Source of the DNA: Halichondria panicea
Lineage: Eukaryota; Porifera; Demospongiae; Suberitida; Halichondriidae
Direction of reading: 5' to 3'
Assembly (NCBI RefSeq): GCF_963675165.1
Contig: NC_087379.1
Span: 7,222,339-7,286,338, forward strand
Length of the DNA stretch: 64,000 nucleotides
Of this stretch, positions 1 to 18,501 are shown one piece after another. Each line of letters starts with the position of its first letter. Within the stretch, counting starts at the first letter, position 1. A program made the translations under genes and the position numbers. The notes under the pieces were generated by a model. It was given only the letters and a program-made list of their open reading frames with translations, searched no databases and was not told the origin of the DNA.

Positions 1-3000
1 AGCGTCACGAATCATGGTGGGGTCAATTTTTGTAGAGGATAGTTTTGAGGGTACTGCAGAATGGTCGTCTTCGTCAAAGCTGTCCCCAAGAGATTGAAGA
101 GGGCTAGAAATACTATCACCAAACCCACTCTCAGGCCGTGAAGTTGCCAGTGAGAAGCTGACTGTAGTAGTTGGAGCAGAAGGACTAAATACGTCTGAGT
201 TATCGGAAGGTTTGACACCAAGTGTGCCCTCCAGCACTCCCAGTATTTGTGCATGCCTTTGCTGTATATCTTGGAGCTGTGAGTCGCTCTGTTCCAGCTG
301 TGATGATAGGGTGGAGGCTTGCTCGCTAATGGAGGTCAGTTTGGTATCTTTGTCTAGGCCATTTGCTTGCGAGGTTTCCAAAGCCGTCAGGAGGGACGAT
401 AGCTCGTCTTCAAGGTTGTCTTTGAGGGATTTCAAGTTGGAGATAGTTAGTTCATTTTCAGAGATTTTGGCTTCATCTCGTTTGCCTTGCATTTTCGTCT
501 CATCTTTCACCTTTGAGAAATCACATAACAGTTTATATTTTTCCTTCTCCAAGTTGGTTGCTCGTTGCCTGATACTAGTGACCTCATCCTCTTTGAGCTG
601 ACATTTCTCTGTACTTATTTTGTACTTGTTTTCGAGTTCGGATAATTTACCGGTGAGAGCATCCTTTGCTTTCGTTAGCTCATCCATTTTGTCCCGAGCA
701 TTCTTCAAGTCAATGTTCAATCTTGTGTTGTCTTTCTCAGAGGAAGTGAGAGATGACTGCAATAATACATGTTCAGACACAAGCTTGGAATGTGCCTGTT
801 CAATGCAAGACAATGTTTGATGAGTTGACGTAGCGTCTTTGCTAGCTGCGGCTAGATCGTCATCAGTTCTCGACAGTTGGTCTTGAAGATTCCGAGCAGT
901 TTCATTAAGTCCGGATAGCTCTATATTCATTGATTGAAGTCTTCTTTCCAGTGAGTGACATTGAGTTGCCAGCTGCTCCTTTTCTTCGAATGTTGCATCT
1001 AATTGCCTCTGAGTGTCCAAACCTTGTCGCTCTAGAGCTGCGTTTTGATTTTCCAGACCCTTGATTGTCATTTGAGCATCATCATTTGAAGCTTCAAGCT
1101 TAGTGAGTGTACGAGATACAATATCTAGTTCGGACTTGAGCGATTCGATTTGTTCGTTTGCTTTCTTCGTAACTTCGTCAAGTTTGTTCTGAAGGTCCCA
1201 CAATCGTTTCTCAGAGGCTACCAATTCCGTCTCCAGCCTATTAGCGTTGAGACTAGACACATCTAGCTGAGCCTGCAGTGAGAGAACAAGGGAGTATGAA
1301 ATTCTGCAACTAAACAATTATTAGAAAATGACAATGCAAACAAAAACGCGATTATGATAATAATTAAATAAAACCCAAGAACGTACTCTTTGTTCTTTTG
1401 CCATATTGTTAGATTGGCGTTGCTGTTGAACCATTTCATCAGATTTATCATCGAGCATCTTTTGTAGTTTAGTAACACGATCGTTATTCAACTCCCTCTC
1501 CTTGTCAGAGCGAGATGCGGCCGTTTCTTTGTCCTTTTGGTATCGTACCATCTCGGCATCATGGACCTTTGCGAATACGACCAGCTCCTCCCTCATCTGT
1601 CCCACTAGTTCGTCGTGTTGCTGTACTAGAGAGGACACCTCATCTGCATGCGTCTGTTTGAGAGTGGAGATCTCCCTTTGGCTGGCATCAGTCTGAGTCT
1701 GCAGTGCACTCTGTAAAGTGGCGCCCTGGGTTTTAGACAACATTTTCTCGTGCTGTACTTCAATATTTGTCTGCTTAATTAGCATACTGATTTCCTCGTC
1801 TTTATCTTGAGCGAGTTCGTCTTTTTGAACTTGAAGATCATGCTTCTCTTGTTGAAGTAGAAACTTCTCTTCTTCCAGTGATCGAACGGATATTTCGGAA
1901 TTTTCAAGCTTCTTTTCAAGATCGTTTACTTTGCTCTCCAGCCTGTCTTTAATAATATGCAGGGAGGCGATCCTTTCCTTGGACATTTGGAAATTTTCCT
2001 GCAGTTTGACCACCTGTGCACTCAGTTCCACCTTCCCAGTTATAAGGTCACCCTTCTCTTTAGCCATGACGGCTATCCTGTTGTGGAGTTTGCCACGTTG
2101 GATTTGAACCTCGGCTAGGGCTTGCTTGCACTTGCCCACTGAGTCGTTGAGGACGGCTACCTCGTGCTTCAGTTGATCTCTCTCCTGTTGCACACTCATT
2201 CTCGAGGATTCCGTCTCTCCCAAACTCTTATCCAGATCATCGACTTGTTCTGATAGATAACTGTGCTCGTCTTTCAATTTTTCAAGTTCGTCTTCGTTTG
2301 ACATTTTCATTTTCTCCAAATAAACGTTCTCTTCGTCGAGCTTCACTCGTTTGTCGGTGACCTTTTGTAAAGATTTGACCAGTTGTCGTTTCTCCTGCTC
2401 CAGCTCTTTGTTTACGGCTTGAACTTCATACAGAGTACCGACGCTTGTTGCCTCCGATTCCTGCGAGTGTTTGAGTTCCCTCTGCAACGTTGATTTCTCC
2501 ATTTTGAGAGTATCGATGGAGAGAACTTGTTCGGCCATTTCTTTTTCTTGTCCTAACTTTATAGCCTCCAGTTGAGCAATCCTATCTCGAAGTTGTTCAG
2601 CTTCTTTCTCGACATTCTTTAGTTGGAGTTCAAGCATTCGTGTACCGTTTTGTTTGTTTGTCAAATCAATTTGCACCAACTGCAACTCTTGCTTGGCTTG
2701 TTCCACCTCAAATCTGCAAACAAAATAGTCATGCACAGTTTAATTTTTAGGGCTAAGTTTTCAGAAACACATAATATTTTTTTGGTTATGGCAATTGATA
2801 AAGTTCTTCCCAAGCCATTATTATCACACAGAGGACAGTGGATGTATGCTACATGCTATTGTTTACTGCTATACTATTTGTATGAAGCTATACAAACAAT
2901 GCACTCAGTCATGTAAGTATGTACAGTGTGAGGAAACTTGCTATTAATAGATGCATGTACACTACAGCCAGGGAGGACTTCACTGACCTTAGGCGTCTGT

Positions 3001-6000
3001 TGGCCTCCTCCAGAGAAGAGGTGTTGGTCCCAGTCTTGTCCTTGTCGTGTACGAGGGCATCGACTCGGGCAGAACTTTGTTCAAACTGTCGCTCCAGCCC
3101 CTTCCTCTGACTGTCAAGATAAGAACACAGTCAAATACGAAATCATTACATTTAAGTAGTACCTAATGGCTTGCTCCAACTGAGTCTCCAACTCCAACTT
3201 GTTCTTGTTCAGCTCAGCTAATAGCTCATTACTGCAACACAACCAAATAACTCACATTATCTTGATATATAGACAGTACCATATACACAACCTTATCACA
3301 CAGACACTGTCAGTATCATAGCTATGTTCATATAATGGTAGCTATGTAGATGTATGCTTGAATCAGAATGTGTATTATTATTATGGGCACTATTATAGCT
3401 CTGCATGCATGTGAATCAGGGCCACAGCACAATAATAATTAATAATTAACATGTTCAGCCACTCACCAAGTGTCCAGTTCTCTCCTGGTCACCTTGCCAG
3501 TGGAGGAGTGAGCTCCAATCTCTTCCTCCAGTTCACTCATTCTCTTGGCCTGCTCATCCACCGTTAGCTGCACTGTAGCCAGCTCAGACTTCAACAACTG
3601 CGAATGAGATAAACGTGCTTAGTAGTACAATACCACCACCAGTAATTTAACCATGTGTGTGCGTACCTGTATAGTGTTGTCTCTGGAGGTCACCTCGTGT
3701 CTGACCACACCCACTCCCCACTCCCTCACTCGGTCCACGTCATATGGAGTGTCAAACAACTTCACCTGCAAAGGACATGCAATCACGTATGACTCTGTCT
3801 TAACACACTCTCACCTCTGGTACCATAGCTGGGTCCTGTTGTCTCCCCTTCCCACTGATAACACGACCTGGTTTGCTGTGAGAGGGTGGGCCAGACAACA
3901 GTTGAACCATTTCAGTAATTCCTGACTTGAGAACTTTGACCTCCCTCTCCAGCGAGGAGTTGCTGAGCTGGGCATCGTGCAGCATGTGGTCGAGATGAGC
4001 TCTCTTTGTTGCCTGAAAGTACATACAGTGTTAGAACGTTTTTACATGAAAGCTTTTGCAGTAGCCATGCTCACCAAGTCAGTGTTAGATGCTTCCAGGG
4101 ACCCAATAGCTTTGATCTGCTGGAGACAGGAGCTCTGTGTGTCTGTGAGGGAAGTGTTTGCTTTCTGAACCTTCTTCTTAAGCTCTGCACGCGTCAACTC
4201 ATGCTTAGCACTCAGTACTTCATAGTCTATCTTCAGCTCAGCTAGCTCATTGGCCAACTGTAAGAGAAGTTATAGCAATAGTATATTAATTATGCTAACT
4301 AAAGTTGTATTACTCACCTCACAGCACTTCTGCTGTTTAGCTTCCAGAGAAGCAGCCAGTCTGTCATTGTCTTGGGAGAGCTTGCCTGTCTCCTCTTGAA
4401 TGAAGGCCTTTAACTGATTACAACCCAGTGCCAGTTCCCTCTGAGTGATACTTAAATCTCTGTGAAAACAGGACAACATTAGTCGTGCATACTGATTGGC
4501 ATTTTCCTTTGTATATAATCATAATACCTTTTCACTGAAGTTCCAAGAGCAGAGATTGTCTTCTTGAGTTGAGAAGCTTCCCTTCTAGCCAGGACCAAAC
4601 TTAGTTGATGAGAGGTTAGGGATGAGAGATTCTCCCTCTTCAAGCTACTCTTCCATTGTTCCTCACGCCCCTTCAATCGTTCCTGACTCTCTCTCCAACC
4701 AACAGTCAGCTGCTCCACATCCTCCGATAGTCGGGAGTTTGTGTCCTGAGATTCCTCCAGCTGCTGTCGGAGAGTCTGATTGCTGACTGCCAATTTCGCC
4801 ACCCTACAATAATAGTGATACATTACTACAAGTTTATCGTTATACCAATTCTACTTTTTTTGCTGTTCCTCCAATTTATCCGCAGTTTTCTTCAACTCTT
4901 TGCGATGGTTCTCGGCGCAGATCTGACTGTCATTGCGTATCCGAACTAGCTCATCTTCAAGACTCCTCCCACTATGTTCTAGCTCTGTGGGACCAACCTT
5001 CTGGGGAAGAGACTCCAATTCAATCGTCAGCTCATTGCATTGAAACTCATACTCTTCAACCTGCAACAGAGGAAACCTTCACTTAGTACTGCACTCCAAT
5101 TTTAGCATGGGGTTTCTATTTGAGAGATTGAATGCTCAGCAATATTGAAATATACGGCTGTAGCTAGTAGAGATAGATTTTACTGTTCTCACCTGGCTCT
5201 GTAGCGTCTGTATAATGGCCTCCTGTTCCTGCTTTCCGTCTTGGTAGGCCCTCAAATGCAATGAATAGTTAGCGTCTTTCTCTTCCAACGTCTTCCGCAG
5301 ATTTGCATTGTGGGCCTTCAGTTCACCCACCTCCTGCTCCAATGGTTCAATCTGATCGAAGAGAAGGGAGGCAGTTAGCTTGGTTAATGGAGGAACAATT
5401 TTTATATTAGGGGTAAAATAGCAATTTCTAGTCGTTCTCATGACACCCACATTATTTTTAGTTCCCAACTCTTTGTTCTCTGTCTTTGCACGTTGCAGTT
5501 CTTTCTGCAGGAGAACATTCTCTCTAACTAGTGAGTTATCTTCTCTCCTCACTGACGACAGTGTTTCCTTGACAATCTCTCGTATCCTCATGGGAATGTA
5601 GGTGGCACCGGTGCCAGTGGGGTCCTTGCTCATCACAGAGATGGCTTGATCTCTACTCACTCTTTCACACGTCTCCTCCAGTTTCTGCATGATGAAATAT
5701 TTTAAATCTAGCTATATTAAACTGCTCGAATATACATGAAAGAAGCAAAATATTTTCTAATGAGACTTACACAGTTTTCACTTGCTGTCGCTAATAACTG
5801 CTAAGGTGACACTTTTGACAAGTGAAATGAAAATTGATAAGTAAGTACTTTACCTTGTTAGTACTAATTAGAAGGAATACAATCACTATAGCAACGATGA
5901 AAGAGTGAGAGTTTGTTTTATTAAAAGGACCTTCAACTCCAAACAAACTTGTACTAAAATGTAACCCACACTTTATTGCTGATATCTTCTCAAAATTAGC

Positions 6001-6081
6001 GACAAAAAACCTCCTCACCTCAATTAGCCTCTCTACTTGAGGATCTGTACATCCATGATGCAGAATGTTTGTTGCTGACAT
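1..6081 (-). CDS. CROCC: Rootletin (ciliary rootlet coiled-coil protein), partial, C-terminus outside window
   Basis: Structural protein that polymerises into the ciliary rootlet and links centrioles. Fourteen exons (minus strand): 6019-6081, 5451-5684, 5193-5351, 4855-5060, 4528-4803, 4318-4459, 4075-4257, 3815-4012, 3667-3765, 3467-3597, 3163-3231, 2988-3110, 1387-2713 and 1-1272; phases agree, giving about 1494 residues before the left edge. After a short head comes IPMRIREIVKETLS, matching the rootletin head pattern, then nearly continuous heptad coiled coil. LSEDVEQLTVGWRESQERL corresponds to the rootletin segment of the form LSEDIRKVTADW. Near the left edge a Ser/Pro-rich break is followed by DPTMIRDA, as in rootletin before its C-terminal rod. 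Start: MSATN at 6081 gives the family-like head; in-frame ATGs at 6105 and 6237 are alternatives. Other long coiled-coil proteins were considered, but the head and break motifs favour rootletin. Confidence 0.9.
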
Positions 6082-6558
6082 TGTTTTCCTTCTACTACTG
6101 AGCATGAGATCTTCAAGGAGCTTGATTATGAAGAGAGCAGCTGCCCTGAGGAAAAGGGGAGGGGCTACTGCTATGGTGTAGTGAGCATGCAGTACAGTAG
6201 CTTTTCTTCTCTTGGCACCTTCTCTCAGTTTGTACACTCCTTCTTGACTGAAAAATCTCTCGCCAGCACACTAAGCATTCTGCAGGGTGTGCTAGGGGGT
6301 GGTGGCTGTTGTAGGACGCATGCGCAATTAGCAGTTCCCTAATCCGATTAGTCGAGGGCGGCCTGTATTAGAGACAATAGTGTTCCCAGCCGATTAACTT
6401 CTAATAGAACTGAACTAGACACACTTGATTGCAGACTTCCTCCACGTGAAACTGAAAGAAAAGAAACTCTGTGACATGATAGCAGTGAGCTGAGGTGTGT
6501 GCACTGAACAAGATAACTACTAGGAGACTGTGTGCTGAAGCAATAAACTGAGACAATA
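6082..6558. promoter_or_regulatory. Divergent promoter region between rootletin and GPR157
   Basis: The two start codons are 477 bp apart and face away from each other. At 6315-6326 lies GACGCATGCGCA, one mismatch from the palindromic NRF-1 consensus YGCGCAYGCGCR read on the minus strand. A CACGTG E-box lies near 6443. There is no clear TATA box. No convincing RFX X-box was found by eye. That both genes share this region is inference from geometry. Confidence 0.5.
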
Positions 6559-8469
<1,911 letters not shown>

Positions 8470-8729
8470 CCATTATTATTATATATTTTGGAGCTTATTT
8501 TATGTCTGTACATGTATATTGTTAACGTTTATTAAAAACACTTACTCTTATGGAGTGACTGCAATAATTGATCGTCAACGATAACATTTTATTATTCAAG
8601 ATCACATAATTATAATAAGGATGGAAATATAAATTATATAATAATAGTAGTTGTATGCCAAGTCAGATCAAAGTACATACTTGTACATACAGCTGTTAAA
8701 TATAAATAAAAACATACAGCTGCAGCTAG

Positions 8730-11493
8730 CTAGGATTTAACTAGCTTCACTAAGAGCCCGTACAAATGTACTTGAGTATGTGCTTTGACACACCACTCCA
8801 GTTCAGAGTTACTAAATAGAGCATCAATTTGCTGTCCTGTGTTGGTGGTGGTCTGTGTGGAGACCTTGTGTGCACCTGGTTCCACCAGCACCTTCAAGCA
8901 GACCTTGCCACGATAGCAAACACCAGTGACCTCATCTCTGTACCTGCAAAGGGAAAGAGTTGTCATACATTAATTTCATTTCAATACAGTGAACAAGTAG
9001 ACTACATGCACGGTATTGTATATCGTATAGCGGGTATATTTCGAGGGTATAATTATAAATGTTTGTGGCTTTCCCTGATTAAGCATGTACCGCAAACATT
9101 AATTTTTATACTCATACATTTATATCGTATGCATGCAAAGGCTGCTATTCCGCGAAAATGAAATCTGCAAAAACCTCTCTAATGGTCTCTCTACAAAAGC
9201 CGCTATACGGTGTAACTGACTGAGATAGGTGAAGAAATGTTAAGCCTTAGATATAGTTAGTATAAAATATATATTATTATACAGTGGGAGCTGGTTGGCA
9301 GCTGTTGAATAGGCCTAATAGTAGCAAGTAATTAACTCACTCGGTGCTTTTGGCATAGACCTCGCGATGTGAGGCGTACTCTATAGAGGGAGATAGGAAT
9401 ATCTGGTGAGGGTCATGATGAGCGGGTCTCCAGCTCTCGTTAAAGTGGCCACGAGGTTGCTCAACCTTTTGTACGTCTGACACCAGAGTTCCTGTATGTG
9501 AATGAACAAAGAACATGGGTGGATAAAATGAACGTTTTTATTACCGTACTTTGATGGTGTAAAATGTTTGCGGTTTTCGCTGATTAAGCATGTACCGCAA
9601 ACATTTATACCCACGAATTTAATATCGCAAGAGTGCTGCATGCATGAATACTGCAAAAAGGCTGCTATTCCGTGAAAACCTTTCTTAGACTAACGGTCAT
9701 TCTGGGAAAGTGTATACCCTCGAAATATACTAGCTCGCTATACAGTACTCCAACTTACCTGGTATTAAAAGCCCGCCACTGTCCTCGATTATAGACTTCA
9801 GATTGCATACTTGAGTTCCGTGATATGCCTTGAGGCCTTTCACAAACAAGTTCTTGTCATCTATAATCCTGGCTCGATTGTTTAAACTGTGAAATTGAAT
9901 AAGTAAATGTCGTATGGTATCGTATAGCAGGTAATTTTCGAATGACGTCATTTAAATATTCGCATAGTTCAGAATCTATTGCGGTAGAATAATTTCGTAG
10001 TTTAAATTTTCTCTACAATAAGAAATATACAAACACTTCCACCATACGAAAAAACCCGCTATACGGATATCAACAAACGTACATTAATCCGAACATGGCC
10101 CATCCTTTGGGAATGGCATAACGTGCACTGCCACGCCCACTAATAGTGGCATCCCCTCGGACAGACGAACAGCTATCACAGTAGCACTTGTCGAAATGCT
10201 GGTCAAAATAACAATCTGTAGAGATCGAGGGTGTGCAGGTGTATACAACAGAACCAGTCAATGTGTACCTAGCCTCCATTCCAGGCCGCATTAAAATATT
10301 TTGATCGGCCTGGAATTGAGGCTAATGTGTGCTTCACCGTACCTTTCAACTGTGCTGTCTCAGTCTGCTTCAAGAACCGTCTACAAAGTTCAAGGTAGCC
10401 ACTGCTGCAAGGAGGCTTGGGGGCACGGACTCTTGTAGATACACTTGGGATCCTCTGAGATGCCTCTTCACTCAGAGTGTGGTGGTCGATGAGCTGTGAG
10501 GTCTGTGTACTTGGGAGGGATTCAGAGCCGATGCCATTTCCTGAGGGCAATATCTGTTGAAACGAGTTTTGTGCGCTTGATACATCACTGACAGGGTCAG
10601 AGTGTAATTTCTGAGAATATTCCTCAGGATGAATCTTTATCTCTTTCTTTCTCAGCTCTTCACTAACATGATGCACATCTTCTTCCAAAACCTCAAAAAT
10701 ATTTGGCAACTGATTCTCTTTCATTACTTTTTCAACGAGAGTTGCCTGGTTGCACTTTCCGTAGAGGTCAATGACACCGTACAGAGGGGGGAGGGGACAC
10801 AGAGATGAGGGGAGCTTGATCAGGAGTGGTGTGAGGACTCCACTGTGGTTCAGGGTGATGTGTATTGAGCCAGCTTGTGTGTACATCACACTAGCAGATG
10901 AGAGGTCCTGCAGGTCAGCCAGAGGGACTCGAAGTACTTTCTGAATGAGCCAAAAATTGCTATTTAAATGTATAGATTTTATTATAGGAGGATCAACATA
11001 GTACAATAATTTTATAGGTGCACGTACCTCTAGCTAGCTAGCTATTTCAACACAATCGAAAAAATCACATAACCGCTTACTTTTCCTCCAACAAAGAGCC
11101 AAGTAGTATCGGCAAAGTCTGTAGACATGATAAAGCTCTGCCCTTGTAAGTGTTGGCTGGCGTACTCGTATCGGGTGGCTCTGTCAGGGGGCACAGACGT
11201 GAGTCCAAACTGCACACACCCGTCATAATCACCGCCATAACCAATCTCAAACTATAATATGGAGCATAATATAAAAGTATTAGGTACACACAGGCTGGCA
11301 CAATGCATACGAATACAAGAGAATAACAAGATAAGAGAATAACCTGAAATGGTTGGCCAGGGTTCAGAGATTCTTTGGAGCATACTGTTGCATGGTTGTA
11401 TTTTCCCTCTTTCTTGGTGGCAGTCTTGTAGTCCTTGGCTAGGACAATGTTCATGCCATAGCTGCTAGATAGCTTCATGCCCTTCATCTTCAA
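8730..11493 (-). CDS. Neuralized-domain protein with NEURL4-type C-terminus (single NHR)
   Basis: Seven exons: 11344-11493, 11081-11251, 10343-10940, 10083-10215, 9759-9886, 9341-9491 and 8730-8943; phases close to 514 aa. Residues 10-165 form one Neuralized homology repeat: GMNIVLAKDYKTATKKEG at its start and LYGVIDLYGKCNQATLV at its end. A low-complexity linker follows, then a Cys/His-containing block (CYFDQHFDKCYCDSC, SARYAIPKGW), KAYHGTQVCNLKSIIED, HQIFLSPSIEYASHREVYA and a terminal SNSELEWCVKAHTQVHLYG. This block order is that of the NEURL4 C-terminus. NEURL4 has six NHRs; here only one is seen and the upstream 210 bp to ALDH4A1 offers no more. NEURL4 works with HERC2 and CP110 at centrosomes; a similar role here is inference. 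It could be a shortened paralogue or a lineage-specific family member. Confidence 0.82.
9022..9212. repeat. Inverted-repeat element, family A (TATAGCGGGTA ends), copy 1
   Basis: Begins TCGTATAGCGGGTATATTTC and ends CCGCTATACGG, so its ends are inverted copies. It lies in an intron of the NEURL4-like gene. It has no coding capacity and is MITE-like in size. Confidence 0.75.
9541..9748. repeat. Inverted-repeat element, family A, degenerate copy 2
   Basis: The right end CGAAATATACTAGCTCGCTATACAG matches family A ends; the left end TTACCGTACTTTGATGG is decayed. The internal segment GTTTGCGGTTTTCGCTGATTAAGCATGTACCGCAAAC is shared in part with copy 1. Intronic. Confidence 0.55.
9918..10068. repeat. 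Inverted-repeat element, family A, copy 3
   Basis: Left end TATCGTATAGCAGGTAATTTTC and right end ACGAAAAAACCCGCTATACGG are inverted copies. Third family A copy in the same gene, in the intron between exons 4 and 5. Confidence 0.75.
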
Positions 11494-11703
11494 GCGTAGA
11501 CTAGACCTATGTACTTTTAATGTTGATGCGTTCTGTTTTTTCCATGAATTTCAATACAGCTGAGAATTCCCAGGGACTTTCCCCAGCTAGGGTAATTTCC
11601 TGATCACAAATAATTCATAAACAAACAAAAATGGTCTACATAAACCTAAAAATGTCCATAGAAGAATGGGTTAATAAAGCAGTCCTTGTGTTACTGCTAT
11701 TAG

Positions 11704-15808
<4,105 letters not shown>

Positions 15809-16999
15809 GGCTAGCAACTCTTTAATAATCTAGCTATAAGCTCAGGAGAAAGATATCTGTTCTCTAAGGGTCGACTTTATTTTGGTTCCTTTAGTATAGT
15901 ACATGTGGGTGTGTGGAGGGAGGGTCTGCCCTCAAGCATGTGATGGGGTTTTCCCTTCTAAAAAGATGGGTGGGGCTGATCTGCAGCTCAGCTCCAAGAC
16001 CAATATGCAATATATATATAACTACTAGACTGTAGCTAGCTAGAAGCATAAAAAAACAACTACTGGCCAGTAGCGTAGTCTACTAGGACAAAACTACAAA
16101 TTTTGCAATGAGCTTCAATCCAATTCTCTTCCTGTAATTCTATATACACTAAGACTTATAAATAAATAAAAACAAGCTGCTTGTTTCTATGCTTGTCAAG
16201 CATGGAAAAAACCCTTTGCTCCTGCCTAATGAAAGACAGTAGGGCTCTCATAAATTCAATGCTTTTTGATCTGATAGTGCACTAGATTTAGTAGTGTGTT
16301 ACTCAAAGTGTAATTGCATAAAAAAAAACTACTGGCCAGTAGGAACTAAGGAACTACTTACTACCACTGTAGTAGGGCTGCTGACTGACATGAATGAAAG
16401 ACAGTAGGGCTGCTACCTAATGAAAGGCAGTAGGGCTGCTGACTAATGAAAGACAGTAGGAAGTGAGTGACCAGTTTCCCGGCCACCCACCTACAGCTCC
16501 AGAGCTAGCCCCGGTTAATCTTTTAGCCTCGATCAAAGGCCGCACTAAAAGGCCTATGCCACACCCATCAGATGGGCGTTACCGCTTTGTTTTGTTTGGC
16601 TTCAAAGCTTAGTTCAAAGTAGCTGCGGTTGTTAGCTTTCTACTCCAATAAATGTAAGGAATGCACCACAGGAAGTAATGTCACAAAACACAGACGCTCA
16701 AGAACTGGTGAGTTACATTGCATTACGCATTGTATATACATGTAGCATTTTTACAACTTGTCACAGCTTGTTTTGCTTGAGCTTAGAACAATACGAATAG
16801 TATCTATAGCAGCCCCTACTGTATTAATTTAATATTCATTGTCGTGTGGGTGACAATGTACCAGGTCATATGATGTTCTGGTATGGTCTTTAAATAATAG
16901 AACCTTCGATTCTAAGCGCATCATTAGATTAGCACCCTAGCTAGCTAGCTAGCTAGCTTGTAGCCACTGGTTTCTTAGACTTGCTTAGTGGTTTGAATC
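15809..16999. other. Intergenic region between ALDH4A1 and CLCN7 starts
   Basis: A divergent gap of about 1.2 kb with no supportable open frame. It carries two copies of CTACTGGCCAGTAG (about 16065 and 16331), short tandem units containing GAAAGACAGTAGGGCTGCTG (16376-16461) and a (GCTA)n run at about 16937-16958. Promoters for both flanking genes are expected here but no clear core element was recognised. Confidence 0.6.
16376..16461. repeat. Short tandem repeat, about 28-30-bp unit
   Basis: Three consecutive units of the form AATGAAAGACAGTAGGGCTGCT with small differences; a fourth, separated unit occurs near 16228. Confidence 0.75.
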
Positions 17000-18440
17000 A
17001 TGTCTGGAGACTATGGAACAGTTAGTATGGACAGTGTTAGTGTAACAGATTCCTTCTCTGTGGTTCTCAAGCCTGTTGTCAAGGCCAAGGGAGACAGTAG
17101 TAGTGGTAGCAGTGACCCCGAGGTAGAAAAGCGTAGGCCTCAGCGTGTAGTATTCGTGGATGAACACACTGCGTTAACCCAACGACAGAGAGATGTGAGC
17201 CAGGCCAAGGGAGACAGTAATGGTATCAGTGATCAACAGCATAGGCCTCGTCGTGTAGTGTTTGTGGATGAACACACTGTGTTAACCCAGCGACAACAGA
17301 GAGATGTGAGTCAGGTCGTTTTATAGAGTAGCTTCCAGAAAGAGATGACAGCACTGTTGGGTATTAAACATAATTTCCCTTCTGTATTTCCCTTCTGTAT
17401 ATATTACTATTGCTCTAGTAGAATGCTATAATTATACTGTGCAATGCTGTATACAGTACTACCTTGTACCTCAGTATTCCCCCCCCCCCCCCCCCACACA
17501 CATACACACTCGTCAGATTGACCCTACTCAGGGCCCGCTTCCAATGGCTACCAATAGAGAGGGACTTCCGCTGCTTAATAAAATTAGCCTGTCCAATTCT
17601 ACTCGGAGCACGCTCCCAAGGTCTAGCGATGGAGAGGATGATCTGTTCGATAAGACTGGTCCGGCCACTTCTAACCCCATGGATCGTCCCTACTCCCCTG
17701 CTCCTAATAGTCACAGTAGCAGTATCACCGAGTCCGCCCAGTACCAGCAGATCCGAGGCACTAAGCTGCCCAGTAAGGACTATGACGTGAGTTCTAGGGG
17801 GGTGGGCTGATCTCCGCAACCGATGAGTAAAAGATGTGCATAAAACAAGGCTATCCAATCGTTAATTTTGAGATAATGTCAATGTTATATAAACCATTTT
17901 GTTGTATTTCTCTGTAGAGTTTGGACTATGATGTCTGCTATAACGTTCCCTACAAGAACATGATTAGGAAGTTTACAGGAAGGGTACGGACACACACACA
18001 CACACACACGTGCGCATGTACCAAATGCCAGCCTTGTAATACAGTAAACATACGATATAAGTCTTCTACCCCCCCCCCCCCCCCCCCTCCTCCACAGACG
18101 TACATACACATGGAGTTGATGCGATGGACACTGGTGGGGATCATAGGACTGTGCACTGGAATAGTGGCAGCTTTCATTGACATCTGCGTCAAGGAACTCT
18201 TCCAAGCAAAGTTCTCTGTCTTTGAAACAGGTTAGTATAACCATTGTCTTGTTTATATTTCCCGTGCTTTTAGTAGTAGTCTATACAATGCTGCTATATC
18301 ATGTGACCTCGTGCAGTGTTCTCGGCAACCATTAAGGATGGCACTGTGGTTTATACTTTCCTAGTGCTGGTGGGATTCAATCTAATCTTTGCTTTAATAG
18401 CCGGAATACTCATTGCTCTAGAGGTGAGGCCTCACACCAC

Positions 18441-18501
<61 letters not shown>

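Noticed and set aside
6106-6558. RFX X-box expected for ciliary genes
   Set aside because: GTTCCC-type half sites are present but no acceptable pair with proper spacing was found by eye.
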